Assembly (NCBI RefSeq): GCF_900167455.1
Contig: NZ_FUWJ01000004.1
Coordinates: 245,573 to 309,572, forward strand
Direction of reading: 5' to 3'
From: Enhydrobacter aerosaccus
GTDB taxonomy: Bacteria > Pseudomonadota > Alphaproteobacteria > Reyranellales > Reyranellaceae
DNA length: 64,000 nt
Positions 42,201 through 50,850 of the stretch are shown piece after piece (positions within the stretch are counted from its first letter, which is position 1; each line of letters starts with the position of its first letter). Position numbers and translations under genes: made by a program. The notes under the pieces are model-generated. The model worked only from the letters and a program-made list of their open reading frames with translations, did no database searches and was not told the origin of the DNA.

Positions 42201-43304
42201 TTAGCCAGGGTCGCGCAACTGATGCTGCGTGCTGTCGGCCGGATCGTGGTTCAGCCAGGCGATGACGAGGTCGTAGGTCACGGCCAGGAGCACCGGCCCG
42301 ATGAACAGGCCGATCAGTCCGCCGGCCAGCGTGCCGCAGATCACGCCACCGAGGATGATCACCATCGGCGTCTGCAGCCCGCGCGCCATGACTATCGGGC
42401 GCAGCACGTTGTCGATCAGCAGCAGCGGTGCCGTGTAGATCGTGTAGAGGGTCGCGGTAAATGCCGGGAAGGCAGTCCAGACCCAGATGATCACCGGGAT
42501 CATGATCGGATTGGGGCCGATCTGCACGATCGCCAGCACCAGGGCAGCGAAGGTGATGGCGCCGGAGAAGGGCACGCCCGCCACCAGCATGCCGACGCCC
42601 AGCAAGGCCGCCTGCAGCAGCGCGATGCCGATCACGCCCTGCGACACGTTGCGGATGGTGGCGCCGGCGATGTCGAGGAAATGCCCGCCGCGAGCGCCGG
42701 CGACGCGCGTGGCCAACTGACGCGCCGAGCCCGTCAGGCGATCGGAATAGGAGAGCAGGATGCCGGCGACGATGATGGCGGTCGCGAACTGCAGCAGCTC
42801 GAGCGCAACACCCGCGGCGATGCCGGCAATCCACCGGCCGAGTGAGGCAATCTGCGAGACATGGGCCTCCAGCAGCGTGCGCACGTCGCTCGCGGCCTGG
42901 GACCAGAAATTGTAGAGGCGCTGCCCAATGAGCGGCCAGTCGCGGACGGACTCGGGCGGCCGCGGCAGCAGCGAATGGCCGCCGAGCAGATGCTGGGCGT
43001 ACTGCTCGAGCGTGTCGACGGCCGAGACGCCGAGGACTGCCGCCGGCACGACGATCAGAGCCAGCAGCATTACGGCCAGCAACGTGGCGGCGAGCCCCGG
43101 CCTCAGGTGCAGGCGGTGACGCAGGACGGCGAAGAGCGGGAAGGCCGCGACCGCCAGGATCACCGACCACAGCAGCATCCCGGCGATCGGCCGCAGCAGC
43201 AGCACGGTGCCATAGACGAGGCCGGCGAGCAGCGCGAGACGGATCACCAGGTCGACGGCGAACTGCGACAGCTCCGCCCGGCCGGTGGTGGTGTTTTCCA
43301 GCAT
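42201..43304 (-). CDS. AI-2E family transporter (PerM/TqsA-like)
   Basis: 367 aa from ATG 43304 with GAGGAAAACAGG before it; the frame is open to 43745, but that part overlaps the COQ4-like gene out of frame. About eight membrane helices are visible, with VLRPIAGMLLWSVILAVAAF near the N-terminus and the characteristic C-terminal IQIGPNPIMIPVIIWVW-like block (IVQIGPNPIMIPVIIWVW), VIILGGVICGTLAGGLIGLF and IGPVLLAVTYDLV. The family includes a quorum-signal exporter and Na+/H+ antiporters; the substrate here is unknown. Confidence 0.92.
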   Translation of the reverse strand: MLENTTTGRAELSQFAVDLVIRLALLAGLVYGTVLLLRPIAGMLLWSVILAVAAFPLFAVLRHRLHLRPGLAATLLAVMLLALIVVPAAVLGVSAVDTLEQYAQHLLGGHSLLPRPPESVRDWPLIGQRLYNFWSQAASDVRTLLEAHVSQIASLGRWIAGIAAGVALELLQFATAIIVAGILLSYSDRLTGSARQLATRVAGARGGHFLDIAGATIRNVSQGVIGIALLQAALLGVGMLVAGVPFSGAITFAALVLAIVQIGPNPIMIPVIIWVWTAFPAFTATLYTIYTAPLLLIDNVLRPIVMARGLQTPMVIILGGVICGTLAGGLIGLFIGPVLLAVTYDLVIAWLNHDPADSTQHQLRDPG

Positions 43305-43333
43305 CCTGTTTTCCTCTTTCACGGGCGGGGCGC

Positions 43334-44290
43334 TCACTGCGGGACACCCGGCGGCGTGACATTCAGGTCGAGGCGTAACGTCTCGAGATCGCGCTCGACC
43401 CAATCCCAGACCTGCCAGTCGGGCGAGAACAAGTCGGCCTTGACCTCGCGGCCGCGCGCCCAGGCATGCCAGAACTCGTTCGGATCGAGTCCGCCCGATG
43501 TCGAGCCGGCGACCGCATTGATCTTGATGTCGAGATGCCAGCTGAAGATCACCGGCAGGATATGGCCGGCCATCGGATTCACCGGATGCATGGCGGCGGT
43601 GAAGGTCGAGACCAGGATCTCGCCGCGCGCACTGGTATCGTAACCCGAGATGACGTGGGTCGAATCGTGCGGTGTGCCGAAGCGCTCGTTGAGAGCCGAT
43701 GGATTGCCGGGAAAGGCGTAGTCGTTGTTCTTGTAGAAGGCCCACAGCGCTCGGCCGAACGTGCCCTCGGGCAGGCGGCCCAGCGCCTCGTAGCGCTCGG
43801 CCAGCTCAGGATCGGCTTTTCCGTCACCGTAGGGCAGGAGCCACGGCATGGGATCCGCATCGCCCCAGGATTTGCCGGTGATGCTCTCCATGTTCTGTCG
43901 CGTCATGTCGGCCAGCGACCAGGTGACATGGCCCGAGGCGGCTTCGACGATCTCGGTGAGATAGCTCTCCTCGATGTCGAGGGCGCGCGAATAGGCCAGC
44001 ACGCGGCCGACCTTCTTCCGGTCGAGCACGCCGTCGACCATGGTCATGACCGTGAGATACTTGATCGCCTCGGTCTTGAGTTCGGGCTCGTCGAGCAGGC
44101 TTTGCAGATCCATGGGCTCGATGGCGGGCAGGGTGCCGATGTCGGTCAGGTCCGGCCGGCGCAGCAGGTAGCGTGCCGCCGCCATGACGCTCGCCGTATC
44201 GGCATGGGTCAACGGGCCGCCCGCTGCCAGCGCCACCTGGCGCATCGCGCCCAGAATGGCATCGCTCTGACGATGATCGATGTGGCGCAC
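43334..44290 (-). CDS. Protein with helical N-terminal (TerB-like) domain and COQ4-like zinc motif
   Basis: 318 aa from GTG 44290. Residues 60-150 are helical (LLDEPELKTEAIKYLTVMTM, VLAYSRALDIEESYLTEIVE), resembling a TerB/DnaJ-associated type domain. The C-terminal half has GRLPEGTFGRALWAF, then H208-D209-x2-H212-x11-E224 (HDSTHVISGYDT, then ARGE), which is exactly the HDxxHx11E zinc motif of COQ4, the ubiquinone-assembly protein. COQ4 is normally about 220-260 aa and lacks this N-terminal domain. It is divergent from the gene at 44337 and sits next to the AI-2E transporter. Fold assignment by motif; function unproven. Confidence 0.65.
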   Translation of the reverse strand: MRHIDHRQSDAILGAMRQVALAAGGPLTHADTASVMAAARYLLRRPDLTDIGTLPAIEPMDLQSLLDEPELKTEAIKYLTVMTMVDGVLDRKKVGRVLAYSRALDIEESYLTEIVEAASGHVTWSLADMTRQNMESITGKSWGDADPMPWLLPYGDGKADPELAERYEALGRLPEGTFGRALWAFYKNNDYAFPGNPSALNERFGTPHDSTHVISGYDTSARGEILVSTFTAAMHPVNPMAGHILPVIFSWHLDIKINAVAGSTSGGLDPNEFWHAWARGREVKADLFSPDWQVWDWVERDLETLRLDLNVTPPGVPQ

Positions 44291-44336
44291 GCCTCTCCCC
44301 CTGCCCTCAGCTCACGCCCAGTATAGAGTTCCTTCC

Positions 44337-45326
44337 ATGACGACCCAACGGCGCCGCTTCATTCTACAGGCGATCCATCCGGATTATGGCTGTCCCGCCT
44401 TCGAAACCCTGTTCACGGTCGACCGCCTGGAAGAGCTGCAATCCTTATTGGGTGAAGGGGCCAAGGATGATCCGGATCTGCGGATGCATTATCGCCTCGA
44501 GCCGGAGGAAGCCATCGCGATCGCCAAACGCTTCGCTCCGGGTTTCGAAGCGAACGGGCGAGTCGCGTATCTCGATCCGTGGGCGGGCGATCGCGAGACG
44601 CCATACTTGCTTCATGGCGGTTATGAACTGGTGCTGATGCTGGATGGGCGCAAACCCTTTGCCCGCATGGGCACCTATCGCTATCCGCCGGAACGATTTC
44701 CAGGGGAGGAACTGTTCGACGTCCACGTGGCGCTCGGCCGCCTGCACAAAGAAGTCATGGTGGAACCGTTCCTCCAGCCGGATGGTGCTGACGGTACCGG
44801 TGCGGGCGAGGGATTCCGGACCGTCTTCTACACGCTCAAGGGCGAGGAGTGGCGCATCCCGGCCTGGAAGCTCGCCTCCAAAGCGACGGGTGGTGAGGGC
44901 TGGAACGATACGCTGGAGCGGCTGGAGGGCCTGCTGCTGGGCTATGAGGACTGGCAGAACGACTGGCACATCGGCCAACGTCGCGCCAGGCAACGCAAGT
45001 TCGGCACATCGCTCGTCTATCTGGCGGTGACGGCGGAGGAATTGGAGACGATCCGGACGCTGGGCTTTCGGGCGCTGCCATCCATGGGGCGGTCTCTCGA
45101 TTTGGTCAGCGCCTTCGACGAAGAGCCGGACGACCAGGAGCCGCGGCGGCTGATGGAAGCCCAAGGGCGCGTGGCCCTGGTGCGGGTGAGAGTGAACACC
45201 AGGTCTTTCCTCGACCTCGTGGAGGACAAGCGCCAGCGCTTCCATCGCCTGCCGGAAGAGCGCCTCAAAGATCTCAATCTCACACTGGTCGAGCCCATCG
45301 AGATCGTGTCCCATGAAGGGCGGTAA
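44337..45326 (+). CDS. Hypothetical protein (329 aa)
   Basis: Starts at ATG 44337. Soluble, acidic, with MTTQRRRFILQAIHPDYGCP, a region of GRVAYLDPWAGDRETPYLLH, RMGTYRYPPERFPGEELFDV and a helical C-terminus. No membrane segment, nucleotide-binding motif or catalytic signature is obvious, and I do not recognise a family. The ARxGTYRYPPERFPGEEL region looks conserved. The following monooxygenase gene begins 22 nt later, so the two are likely cotranscribed. Confidence 0.75.
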   Translation: MTTQRRRFILQAIHPDYGCPAFETLFTVDRLEELQSLLGEGAKDDPDLRMHYRLEPEEAIAIAKRFAPGFEANGRVAYLDPWAGDRETPYLLHGGYELVLMLDGRKPFARMGTYRYPPERFPGEELFDVHVALGRLHKEVMVEPFLQPDGADGTGAGEGFRTVFYTLKGEEWRIPAWKLASKATGGEGWNDTLERLEGLLLGYEDWQNDWHIGQRRARQRKFGTSLVYLAVTAEELETIRTLGFRALPSMGRSLDLVSAFDEEPDDQEPRRLMEAQGRVALVRVRVNTRSFLDLVEDKRQRFHRLPEERLKDLNLTLVEPIEIVSHEGR

Positions 45327-45347
45327 CGAATAAGAGCGGAGGAACGG

Positions 45348-47171
45348 ATGTCAGGAAGCGAGGATCTCCAGGCGATCGTCACGACCTGGCTCGGGCGGTT
45401 CGAGACGGCTTTGGCTGGCGGCGACGTGTCCGGGCTCCGACCCTTGTTCCAGGACGACAGCCATTGGCGCGACGTCGTCGCCCTGACCTGGACTATCGAC
45501 ACGGTCAGTGGTGGCGATGCCCTCGTGAAGGCGCTGGCATCGTTCGCGACGCAAGCGCGTCCCTCGCGCTTTGCAGTCGACCGGCAGCGGACGGCGCCTC
45601 GCCGCGTGCGTCGCGCCGGCACCGAGACGATCGAAGCGATCTTCCGGTTCGAGACCGCGCTGGGACGTGGCAGCGGCATCGTGCGGTTGACGGACGATGC
45701 CGCCGGAGGCGGACCCAGGGCGTGGACGCTGCTGACGGCGCTCGACGAGATCAAGGGGCACGAGGAGCATGTCGGCAAGTCGCGCCCGCGCGGCGAGGCC
45801 TACTCACGCGATTTCCGGGGTCCGAACTGGCTCGACCTGCGCAAAGCGGCGATGGCCTACGAGGATCACGATCCGGCCGTCCTCGTGGTCGGCGGTGGGC
45901 AGGCGGGGCTCGCGACAGCGGCGCGCCTGTCGCAGCTCCAGGTCGATACGCTGATCGTCGATCGCTGGCCGCATATCGGCGACAACTGGCGGCACCGCTA
46001 TCACGCCCTCACGCTGCACAACCAGGTGCAGGTGAATCACATGCCCTATATGCCCTTCCCGCCGACCTGGCCGACCTACATTCCCAAGGACAAGCTGGCC
46101 GGCTGGTTCGAGGCCTATGTCGAGGCGCTGGAGCTCAATTACTGGCCGGGCACCGAGTTCGAAGCCGGTCACTACGACGAGCAGGAGGGGCGCTGGTCGG
46201 TGACGCTGAGGCGTGCCGACGGTTCGCGGCGCACCATGCATCCGCGCCACATCGTTATGGCAACGGGCGCCAGTGGCCTTCCGATCGTTCCCGATATCCC
46301 GACGCTTGGCGCGTTCCGGGGCACGGTTCTCCACTCGGGCGAATATCACGACTCGGCGGCCTGGAAGGGCAAGAAGGCGCTGGTGATCGGCACCGGCAGC
46401 AGCGGTCACGACATCGCCCAGGATCTTCACTCCGGCGGTGCCGAGGTGACGATCGTGCAACGCAGCCCGACCCTCATCGTCAATGTCGAGCCCAGTGCAC
46501 AGCTTCCTTACGCGCTCTATGACGAGGGCCCGTCACTCGAGGATTGCGATCTCATCACCGTTGCCACGCCGCTGGCGCTGTCGCGTCGGACGCATCAGCT
46601 TCTGACTGAACAGGCGAAGAACCTCGACCGCAAGCTGCTCGACGGGCTCGAATGTCGCGGCTTCCGGCTCGATTTCGGCGAGGACGGCACCGGCTGGCAG
46701 TTCAAGTATCTGACGCGCGGCGGCGGCTATTATTTCAATGTCGGCTGCTCCGATCTCATCGTCGAGGGCAAGATCGGCTTGCTGCAGTATGCCGATATCG
46801 ATGCTTTCGTGGCCGACGGTGCACGGCTCAAGTCCGGCGCTGCAGTCGCGGCGGACCTCGTCGTTCTGGCGACCGGCTACAGGGGCCAGGAGGCGTTGGT
46901 CGGCAAGCTGTTGGGCGAGGACGTGGCGGCGCGCGTCGGGCCGATCTGGGGCTTCGGCGACGGGCAGGAGCTGCGCAACATGTTCATGCGCACGCCACAG
47001 CCCGGCCTCTGGTTCATCGCCGGCAGCCTGGCGCAATGCCGCATCTACTCGAAGTACCTGGCGTTGCAGATCAAGGCGAGCGAACTGGGGCTCATGCCGC
47101 AGGCGGAGAGCGCCTTGGCCTCATCGAGTCGCGCCACCGGAACCAAGGGTTCGCGGTCGGTCATGGCCTGA
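45348..47171 (+). CDS. Flavin-containing monooxygenase with N-terminal NTF2-like domain
   Basis: 607 aa. Residues 1-130 resemble a SnoaL/NTF2-like fold (FETALAGGDVSGLRPLFQDD, HWRDVVALTWTIDTVSG). The FAD Rossmann motif is VLVVGGGQAGLATAARLSQL near residue 185; FMO-type signature residues follow in DRWPHIGDNWRHRYHALTLH, and the NADPH site is LVIGTGSSGHDIAQDL near residue 350. It inserts oxygen at N, S or C=O groups of small molecules. The ordered architecture matches known bacterial group B monooxygenases that carry a helper NTF2 domain. Confidence 0.9.
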   Translation: MSGSEDLQAIVTTWLGRFETALAGGDVSGLRPLFQDDSHWRDVVALTWTIDTVSGGDALVKALASFATQARPSRFAVDRQRTAPRRVRRAGTETIEAIFRFETALGRGSGIVRLTDDAAGGGPRAWTLLTALDEIKGHEEHVGKSRPRGEAYSRDFRGPNWLDLRKAAMAYEDHDPAVLVVGGGQAGLATAARLSQLQVDTLIVDRWPHIGDNWRHRYHALTLHNQVQVNHMPYMPFPPTWPTYIPKDKLAGWFEAYVEALELNYWPGTEFEAGHYDEQEGRWSVTLRRADGSRRTMHPRHIVMATGASGLPIVPDIPTLGAFRGTVLHSGEYHDSAAWKGKKALVIGTGSSGHDIAQDLHSGGAEVTIVQRSPTLIVNVEPSAQLPYALYDEGPSLEDCDLITVATPLALSRRTHQLLTEQAKNLDRKLLDGLECRGFRLDFGEDGTGWQFKYLTRGGGYYFNVGCSDLIVEGKIGLLQYADIDAFVADGARLKSGAAVAADLVVLATGYRGQEALVGKLLGEDVAARVGPIWGFGDGQELRNMFMRTPQPGLWFIAGSLAQCRIYSKYLALQIKASELGLMPQAESALASSSRATGTKGSRSVMA

Positions 47172-47179
47172 GAGTAGAG

Positions 47180-48160
47180 TCAGGCGGCTGTGACCTCGAG
47201 GATGGTCTTGCCTGTGCCGGAGCCGCTTAGGGCATAGGCAAGGGCCTCGCGACCTTGCGCGAAGGGAAAGACCCGACCCACGGGCGGATCGAGATCTCCC
47301 TTGGCGACCCAGGCCAGAAGCTCCTCGAGCTCGTGGCGTGCATCGGCCCGTTGGTACACGTCGGCGAACTGCCGATAGTCGACGCCGACCAACGCGGCGC
47401 CCTTCAGCAACGGCAGATTGAGCGGTAGGGCGGGAATGGCGCCCGAGACGAAGCCGACCACGAGATAGCGGCCGCCCCAGCGCAGCGAGCGGAAAGCCGG
47501 CTGCAGCAGCGGACCGCTGACGGGATCGAAGACGATGTCGATGCCGGTCGGCGCCGCCTCTTTGAGTCGGTCGCGCCAGCCCTCCGGCTCGCGGTCGAGC
47601 ACGGCATCGGCGCCATGGCGGATGGCGATCGCTCGCTTCTCTTCGGTCGAGGCCACAGCGATGACGCGTGCGCCGAGTTGCTTCCCGACCTGTACTGCCG
47701 CGAGGCCCGTACCGCCCGCCGCGCCGATGACCAGCAGGGTCTCGCCCGGCCGGATGTGCGCCCGGTCGCGCAGCGCATGCAGCGCCGTGACATAGTTGAT
47801 GCGAAAGCCTGCTGCCTGGCCGAAGCTCATGCGGTCCGGCAGGGCATGCACCGATGCCGCCGTCGCCAGGGCATATTCGGCGAAACCGCCCTGGACCTGC
47901 GCCAGGACACGCGCCCCGACCGCGATGCCACTTACGCCGGCGCCGATGGCATCGATCCAGCCGGCGACTTCGCCCCCGGGAACGTGCGGCAGCGGCGGCT
48001 TCACCTGGTAGCGGCCGAGCGCCACCAGCGAGTCGACATAGCCGACGCCGCAGGCCGCGACCTTGAGGCGGATTTGCCCGGGGCCTGGCTCGGGCACAGG
48101 AAGGTCGACGATGCCGTAGCTGTCGACCGAAGCGAGATCGCTGGCTTGGAGGGCTTTCAC
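47180..48160 (-). CDS. NADPH:quinone oxidoreductase family protein (zinc-free MDR)
   Basis: 326 aa from GTG 48160. Medium-chain dehydrogenase/reductase without zinc ligands: MKALQASDLASVDSYGIVD, GVGYVDSLVALGRYQVKPPL, PHVPGGEVAGWIDAIGAGV, and the cofactor site LLVIGAAGGTGLAAVQVGKQ. Family members reduce quinones or acyl-CoA-like enones with NADPH. It is convergent with the monooxygenase gene (8-nt gap). Confidence 0.92.
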   Translation of the reverse strand: MKALQASDLASVDSYGIVDLPVPEPGPGQIRLKVAACGVGYVDSLVALGRYQVKPPLPHVPGGEVAGWIDAIGAGVSGIAVGARVLAQVQGGFAEYALATAASVHALPDRMSFGQAAGFRINYVTALHALRDRAHIRPGETLLVIGAAGGTGLAAVQVGKQLGARVIAVASTEEKRAIAIRHGADAVLDREPEGWRDRLKEAAPTGIDIVFDPVSGPLLQPAFRSLRWGGRYLVVGFVSGAIPALPLNLPLLKGAALVGVDYRQFADVYQRADARHELEELLAWVAKGDLDPPVGRVFPFAQGREALAYALSGSGTGKTILEVTAA

Positions 48161-48377
48161 CGTATTGCGTGTCCTTGGTTGCCGTCAGCCATCGATTCCG
48201 CGGGTGGCTTGTCGTTGACGACCGGAAGCATGTTGTGGGTGCTGTGGCGGGTAGAGTGGGCGCACAGGCAAGAGGGCCCAGATGTCATCGAGTCCGGACC
48301 ATTTCCATTTTGCAGCCATTTATTTAATGGGACTCGAGCCGAAGCGGGAAAGTCAAGCCGCTTCGGCTCGACGCCTC

Positions 48378-49547
48378 CTAACGCAGCGGTTCGAGGATGC
48401 TGACGTAGTTGGCTACCGCGGCGCCGCCCATGTTGAACACGCCGCCGAGCGTCGCCTTGGGAAGCTGCAGGCTTTCGGGAGCCGTGCCGGAGAGCTGCAT
48501 GGCCGACATCACGTGCATGCTGACGCCGGTGGCGCCGACCGGATGGCCCTTGGCTTTGAGTCCGCCCGAGACGTTGATCGGCAGCTTGCCGTCGCGCTCG
48601 ACCCAGCCTTCGAGAATGGCCTTTTCGCCTTCACCCGGCGCCGTCAGCCCCATCGCCTCGTATTCGATCAGCTCGGCCGAAGTGAAGCAGTCGTGCGTCT
48701 CGACGAAGGAGAGATCGAGCAGGTCGAGCTTGGCCTGGCTGAGCGCGCGCTGCCAGGCGAGCTGCGGTCCCTCGAACTTGACGATATCGCGCCGGCTCAT
48801 GGGCAGGAAATCGTTGATCTGCTCGGCAGCCCGGAAGGCGATCGCCTGTTTCATGCCGAGCGCCGTAGAGACATCGGCCAGCACCACCGCGGCCGCCCCA
48901 TCGGTGACCGGCGAGCAGTCGGTGCGCTTGAGCGGGCCGGCGACGAACGGGTTCTTGTCCGATGGCGTGCGGCAGAAGTCGTAGGTGAATTCCTTCTGGA
49001 AGTGGGCGAAGGGATTCTTGGCGCCGTTCTTGTGCGCCTTGACGGCGATCCTGGCCAAGGCGTCGGACTTGTCGCCGTAGCGCTGGAAGTAGGCCGAGGT
49101 GATCTTGCCGAAGATGCCGGCGAAGCCCGCTTCGATGGTCGCCTCCTCGGCGACATAGGAGGCCTTGATGAGAACGTCGCCGGCCTGGGCGCTGTTGAGC
49201 TCGGTCATCTTCTCGACGCCGACCACCAGCACGAAGCGCGCCTTGTTGGCGGCAAGCGTATTGAGGCCCATGTGGATCGCGGCCGAGCCGGTGGCGCAGG
49301 CATTCTCCACCCGCGTGCTGGGCTTGAAGCGCAGGTCGGGATGGGTCTGCAGCGCGAGCGAGGAGTGGAACTCCTGGCGCACGAAGCCGCCATTCATGTT
49401 GCCGACGTAGATCACGTCGATGTCCTTGGGTTCGATGCCGGCATGGGCAATGGCTTCGCTGGCCGCCTTCACGATCAGCGATTCGCTGGTCTCGCCGTCG
49501 AGCTTGCCGAACTTGCCGTGGGACCAACCGACGATGCAGGCGGTCAT
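48378..49547 (-). CDS. Thiolase family protein (acetyl-CoA acetyltransferase, SCP-x type)
   Basis: 389 aa from ATG 49547, supported by GAGGAGAGTCCC upstream; the frame extends to 49610. Nucleophile Cys is in RVENACATGSAAIHMG (near residue 90), followed by VETHDCFTSAELIEYEAMGL and NVSGGLKAKGHPVGATGVSM, the GHPxGATG loop. The lack of the second, C-terminal CxG cysteine block (replaced by GGVFNMGGAAVANYVSILEP) is typical of SCP-x/lipid-transfer-type thiolases, which usually act in degradation of sterols or branched acyl chains. Divergent from the protease gene. Confidence 0.92.
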   Translation of the reverse strand: MTACIVGWSHGKFGKLDGETSESLIVKAASEAIAHAGIEPKDIDVIYVGNMNGGFVRQEFHSSLALQTHPDLRFKPSTRVENACATGSAAIHMGLNTLAANKARFVLVVGVEKMTELNSAQAGDVLIKASYVAEEATIEAGFAGIFGKITSAYFQRYGDKSDALARIAVKAHKNGAKNPFAHFQKEFTYDFCRTPSDKNPFVAGPLKRTDCSPVTDGAAAVVLADVSTALGMKQAIAFRAAEQINDFLPMSRRDIVKFEGPQLAWQRALSQAKLDLLDLSFVETHDCFTSAELIEYEAMGLTAPGEGEKAILEGWVERDGKLPINVSGGLKAKGHPVGATGVSMHVMSAMQLSGTAPESLQLPKATLGGVFNMGGAAVANYVSILEPLR

Positions 49548-49725
49548 GGGACTCTCCTCGATTCCGGTACGATGTGCATATACACTTATATAGCCCCCGC
49601 TGCCGGGCAAGCCGGATCGCAGGAGATTTGTTCATCGATACCCTGCATTCCGCGTCGCCGCTCGCCCAAATTCCGCCCTTCGGCGAGTGTTGACTGCGGG
49701 CCGCGCTTTGGAGCCCTATTCGCCC

Positions 49726-50826
49726 ATGTCCGATACACCGCCCACCGACAGATCGACCGACCGTCCCCGCTGGCGCTGGCCGCTGATCCTGGGCGGGCTG
49801 GTGGGCGGGGCGCTGCTTGTTGGAGCCGGCTTGGGCCTGGGCTGGTATTTGTTCTATCGGCCGGTCGTGAATGTCGCGGTGCAGCTGCCGGCACCGCCGC
49901 CTCCGCCCGCGCCGCCGGGCCCGGACGAGAAGCAGGTCAAGGCGCTCGAGGACCAGATCGACAAGCAGAAAGCCGCGAACAAGCAGATCGAGGATCAGAT
50001 CGCCGTCCTGAAGGAACGGCTGAAGGCGGATGTCTGCACGATCAAGGATCCGCTGGGCAAGACGACTCCCAATGCGACACCGGCGCCCGAGGGTGCGCTG
50101 CCCGGCCGCAAGAGCGAAGCCGCGCCGGCAGCGGACCTGATCCCGGCGGCGGCGAAGACCGGCAAGACGAGCAGCGGCGATCTCGCCACGGCGCTGGAAC
50201 GGTCCACGGTGTTGATCGTCTCGCCGAACGGCGACAGCGGCAGCGGCTTCTTCGTGTCCTCCAACGTGGTCGTCACCAATCATCACGTGGTTGGCGACGT
50301 CCCGGTGGGGTCGGAGGTGCTGCTGGTCAGCAAGGCCTTGAAGACGCCCTATATCGGTCAGGTGCTCGCGACCTCGCCGAAGGAGCGTGGCGACTTCGCC
50401 CTGATTCGCGCCGATGTGCCGGCGGGCACGGCGTTGCCGCTACCGCTCGCTGCCGAACCGACGGCGCTTGGCGACGTGGTGGCGGCCGGCTATCCGGCGA
50501 TTGGCATTGCCATGGATCGCGATCTGCACCGGCTCGCCGATGGCGATCTGAAGGCGGCGCCGCAGGTCGTCCTGACCAAGGGAACGGTCAGTGCCGTCCA
50601 GAACAGGGACCGCGGCCCGATCGTCCTGCATTCGGCCGACATCTCGCCCGGCAACTCGGGTGGACCTCTGGTCGATACTTGTGGCCGCGTGGTCGGCATC
50701 AACACGTTCCTGGTCTCCGACCAGCAGACCTCGAAGGCCAATTACGCGCTGGGCGCGTCCTGGCTGGCGGCCTATCTGCGCAGCAGCAAGGCCGCGTTCG
50801 ACTGGCGCAGCGACAGCTGCACCTGA
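49726..50826 (+). CDS. Membrane-anchored trypsin-like serine protease
   Basis: 366 aa from ATG 49726. A single hydrophobic segment (18-43) is followed by a Pro stretch (AVQLPAPPPPPAPPGPDEK), a coiled coil (VKALEDQIDKQKAANKQIED) and a trypsin-like fold: H187 in TNHHVVGD, D223 in RGDFALIR, S311 in PGNSGGPL. Topology places the catalytic domain in the periplasm. It lacks the PDZ domain of DegP-type proteases. It is convergent with the SrfABC-type genes and shares their anchored, proline- and coiled-coil-rich style, so it may belong to the same system. Confidence 0.85.
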   Translation: MSDTPPTDRSTDRPRWRWPLILGGLVGGALLVGAGLGLGWYLFYRPVVNVAVQLPAPPPPPAPPGPDEKQVKALEDQIDKQKAANKQIEDQIAVLKERLKADVCTIKDPLGKTTPNATPAPEGALPGRKSEAAPAADLIPAAAKTGKTSSGDLATALERSTVLIVSPNGDSGSGFFVSSNVVVTNHHVVGDVPVGSEVLLVSKALKTPYIGQVLATSPKERGDFALIRADVPAGTALPLPLAAEPTALGDVVAAGYPAIGIAMDRDLHRLADGDLKAAPQVVLTKGTVSAVQNRDRGPIVLHSADISPGNSGGPLVDTCGRVVGINTFLVSDQQTSKANYALGASWLAAYLRSSKAAFDWRSDSCT

Positions 50827-50850
50827 CCGCTTCGGCCGCGGCCGGGCCGT

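Noticed and set aside
43305..43745. N-terminal extension of the AI-2E transporter
   Set aside because: The stretch overlaps the COQ4-like gene on the same strand in another frame. ATG 43304 has GAGGAAAACAGG upstream and gives a normal-length protein.
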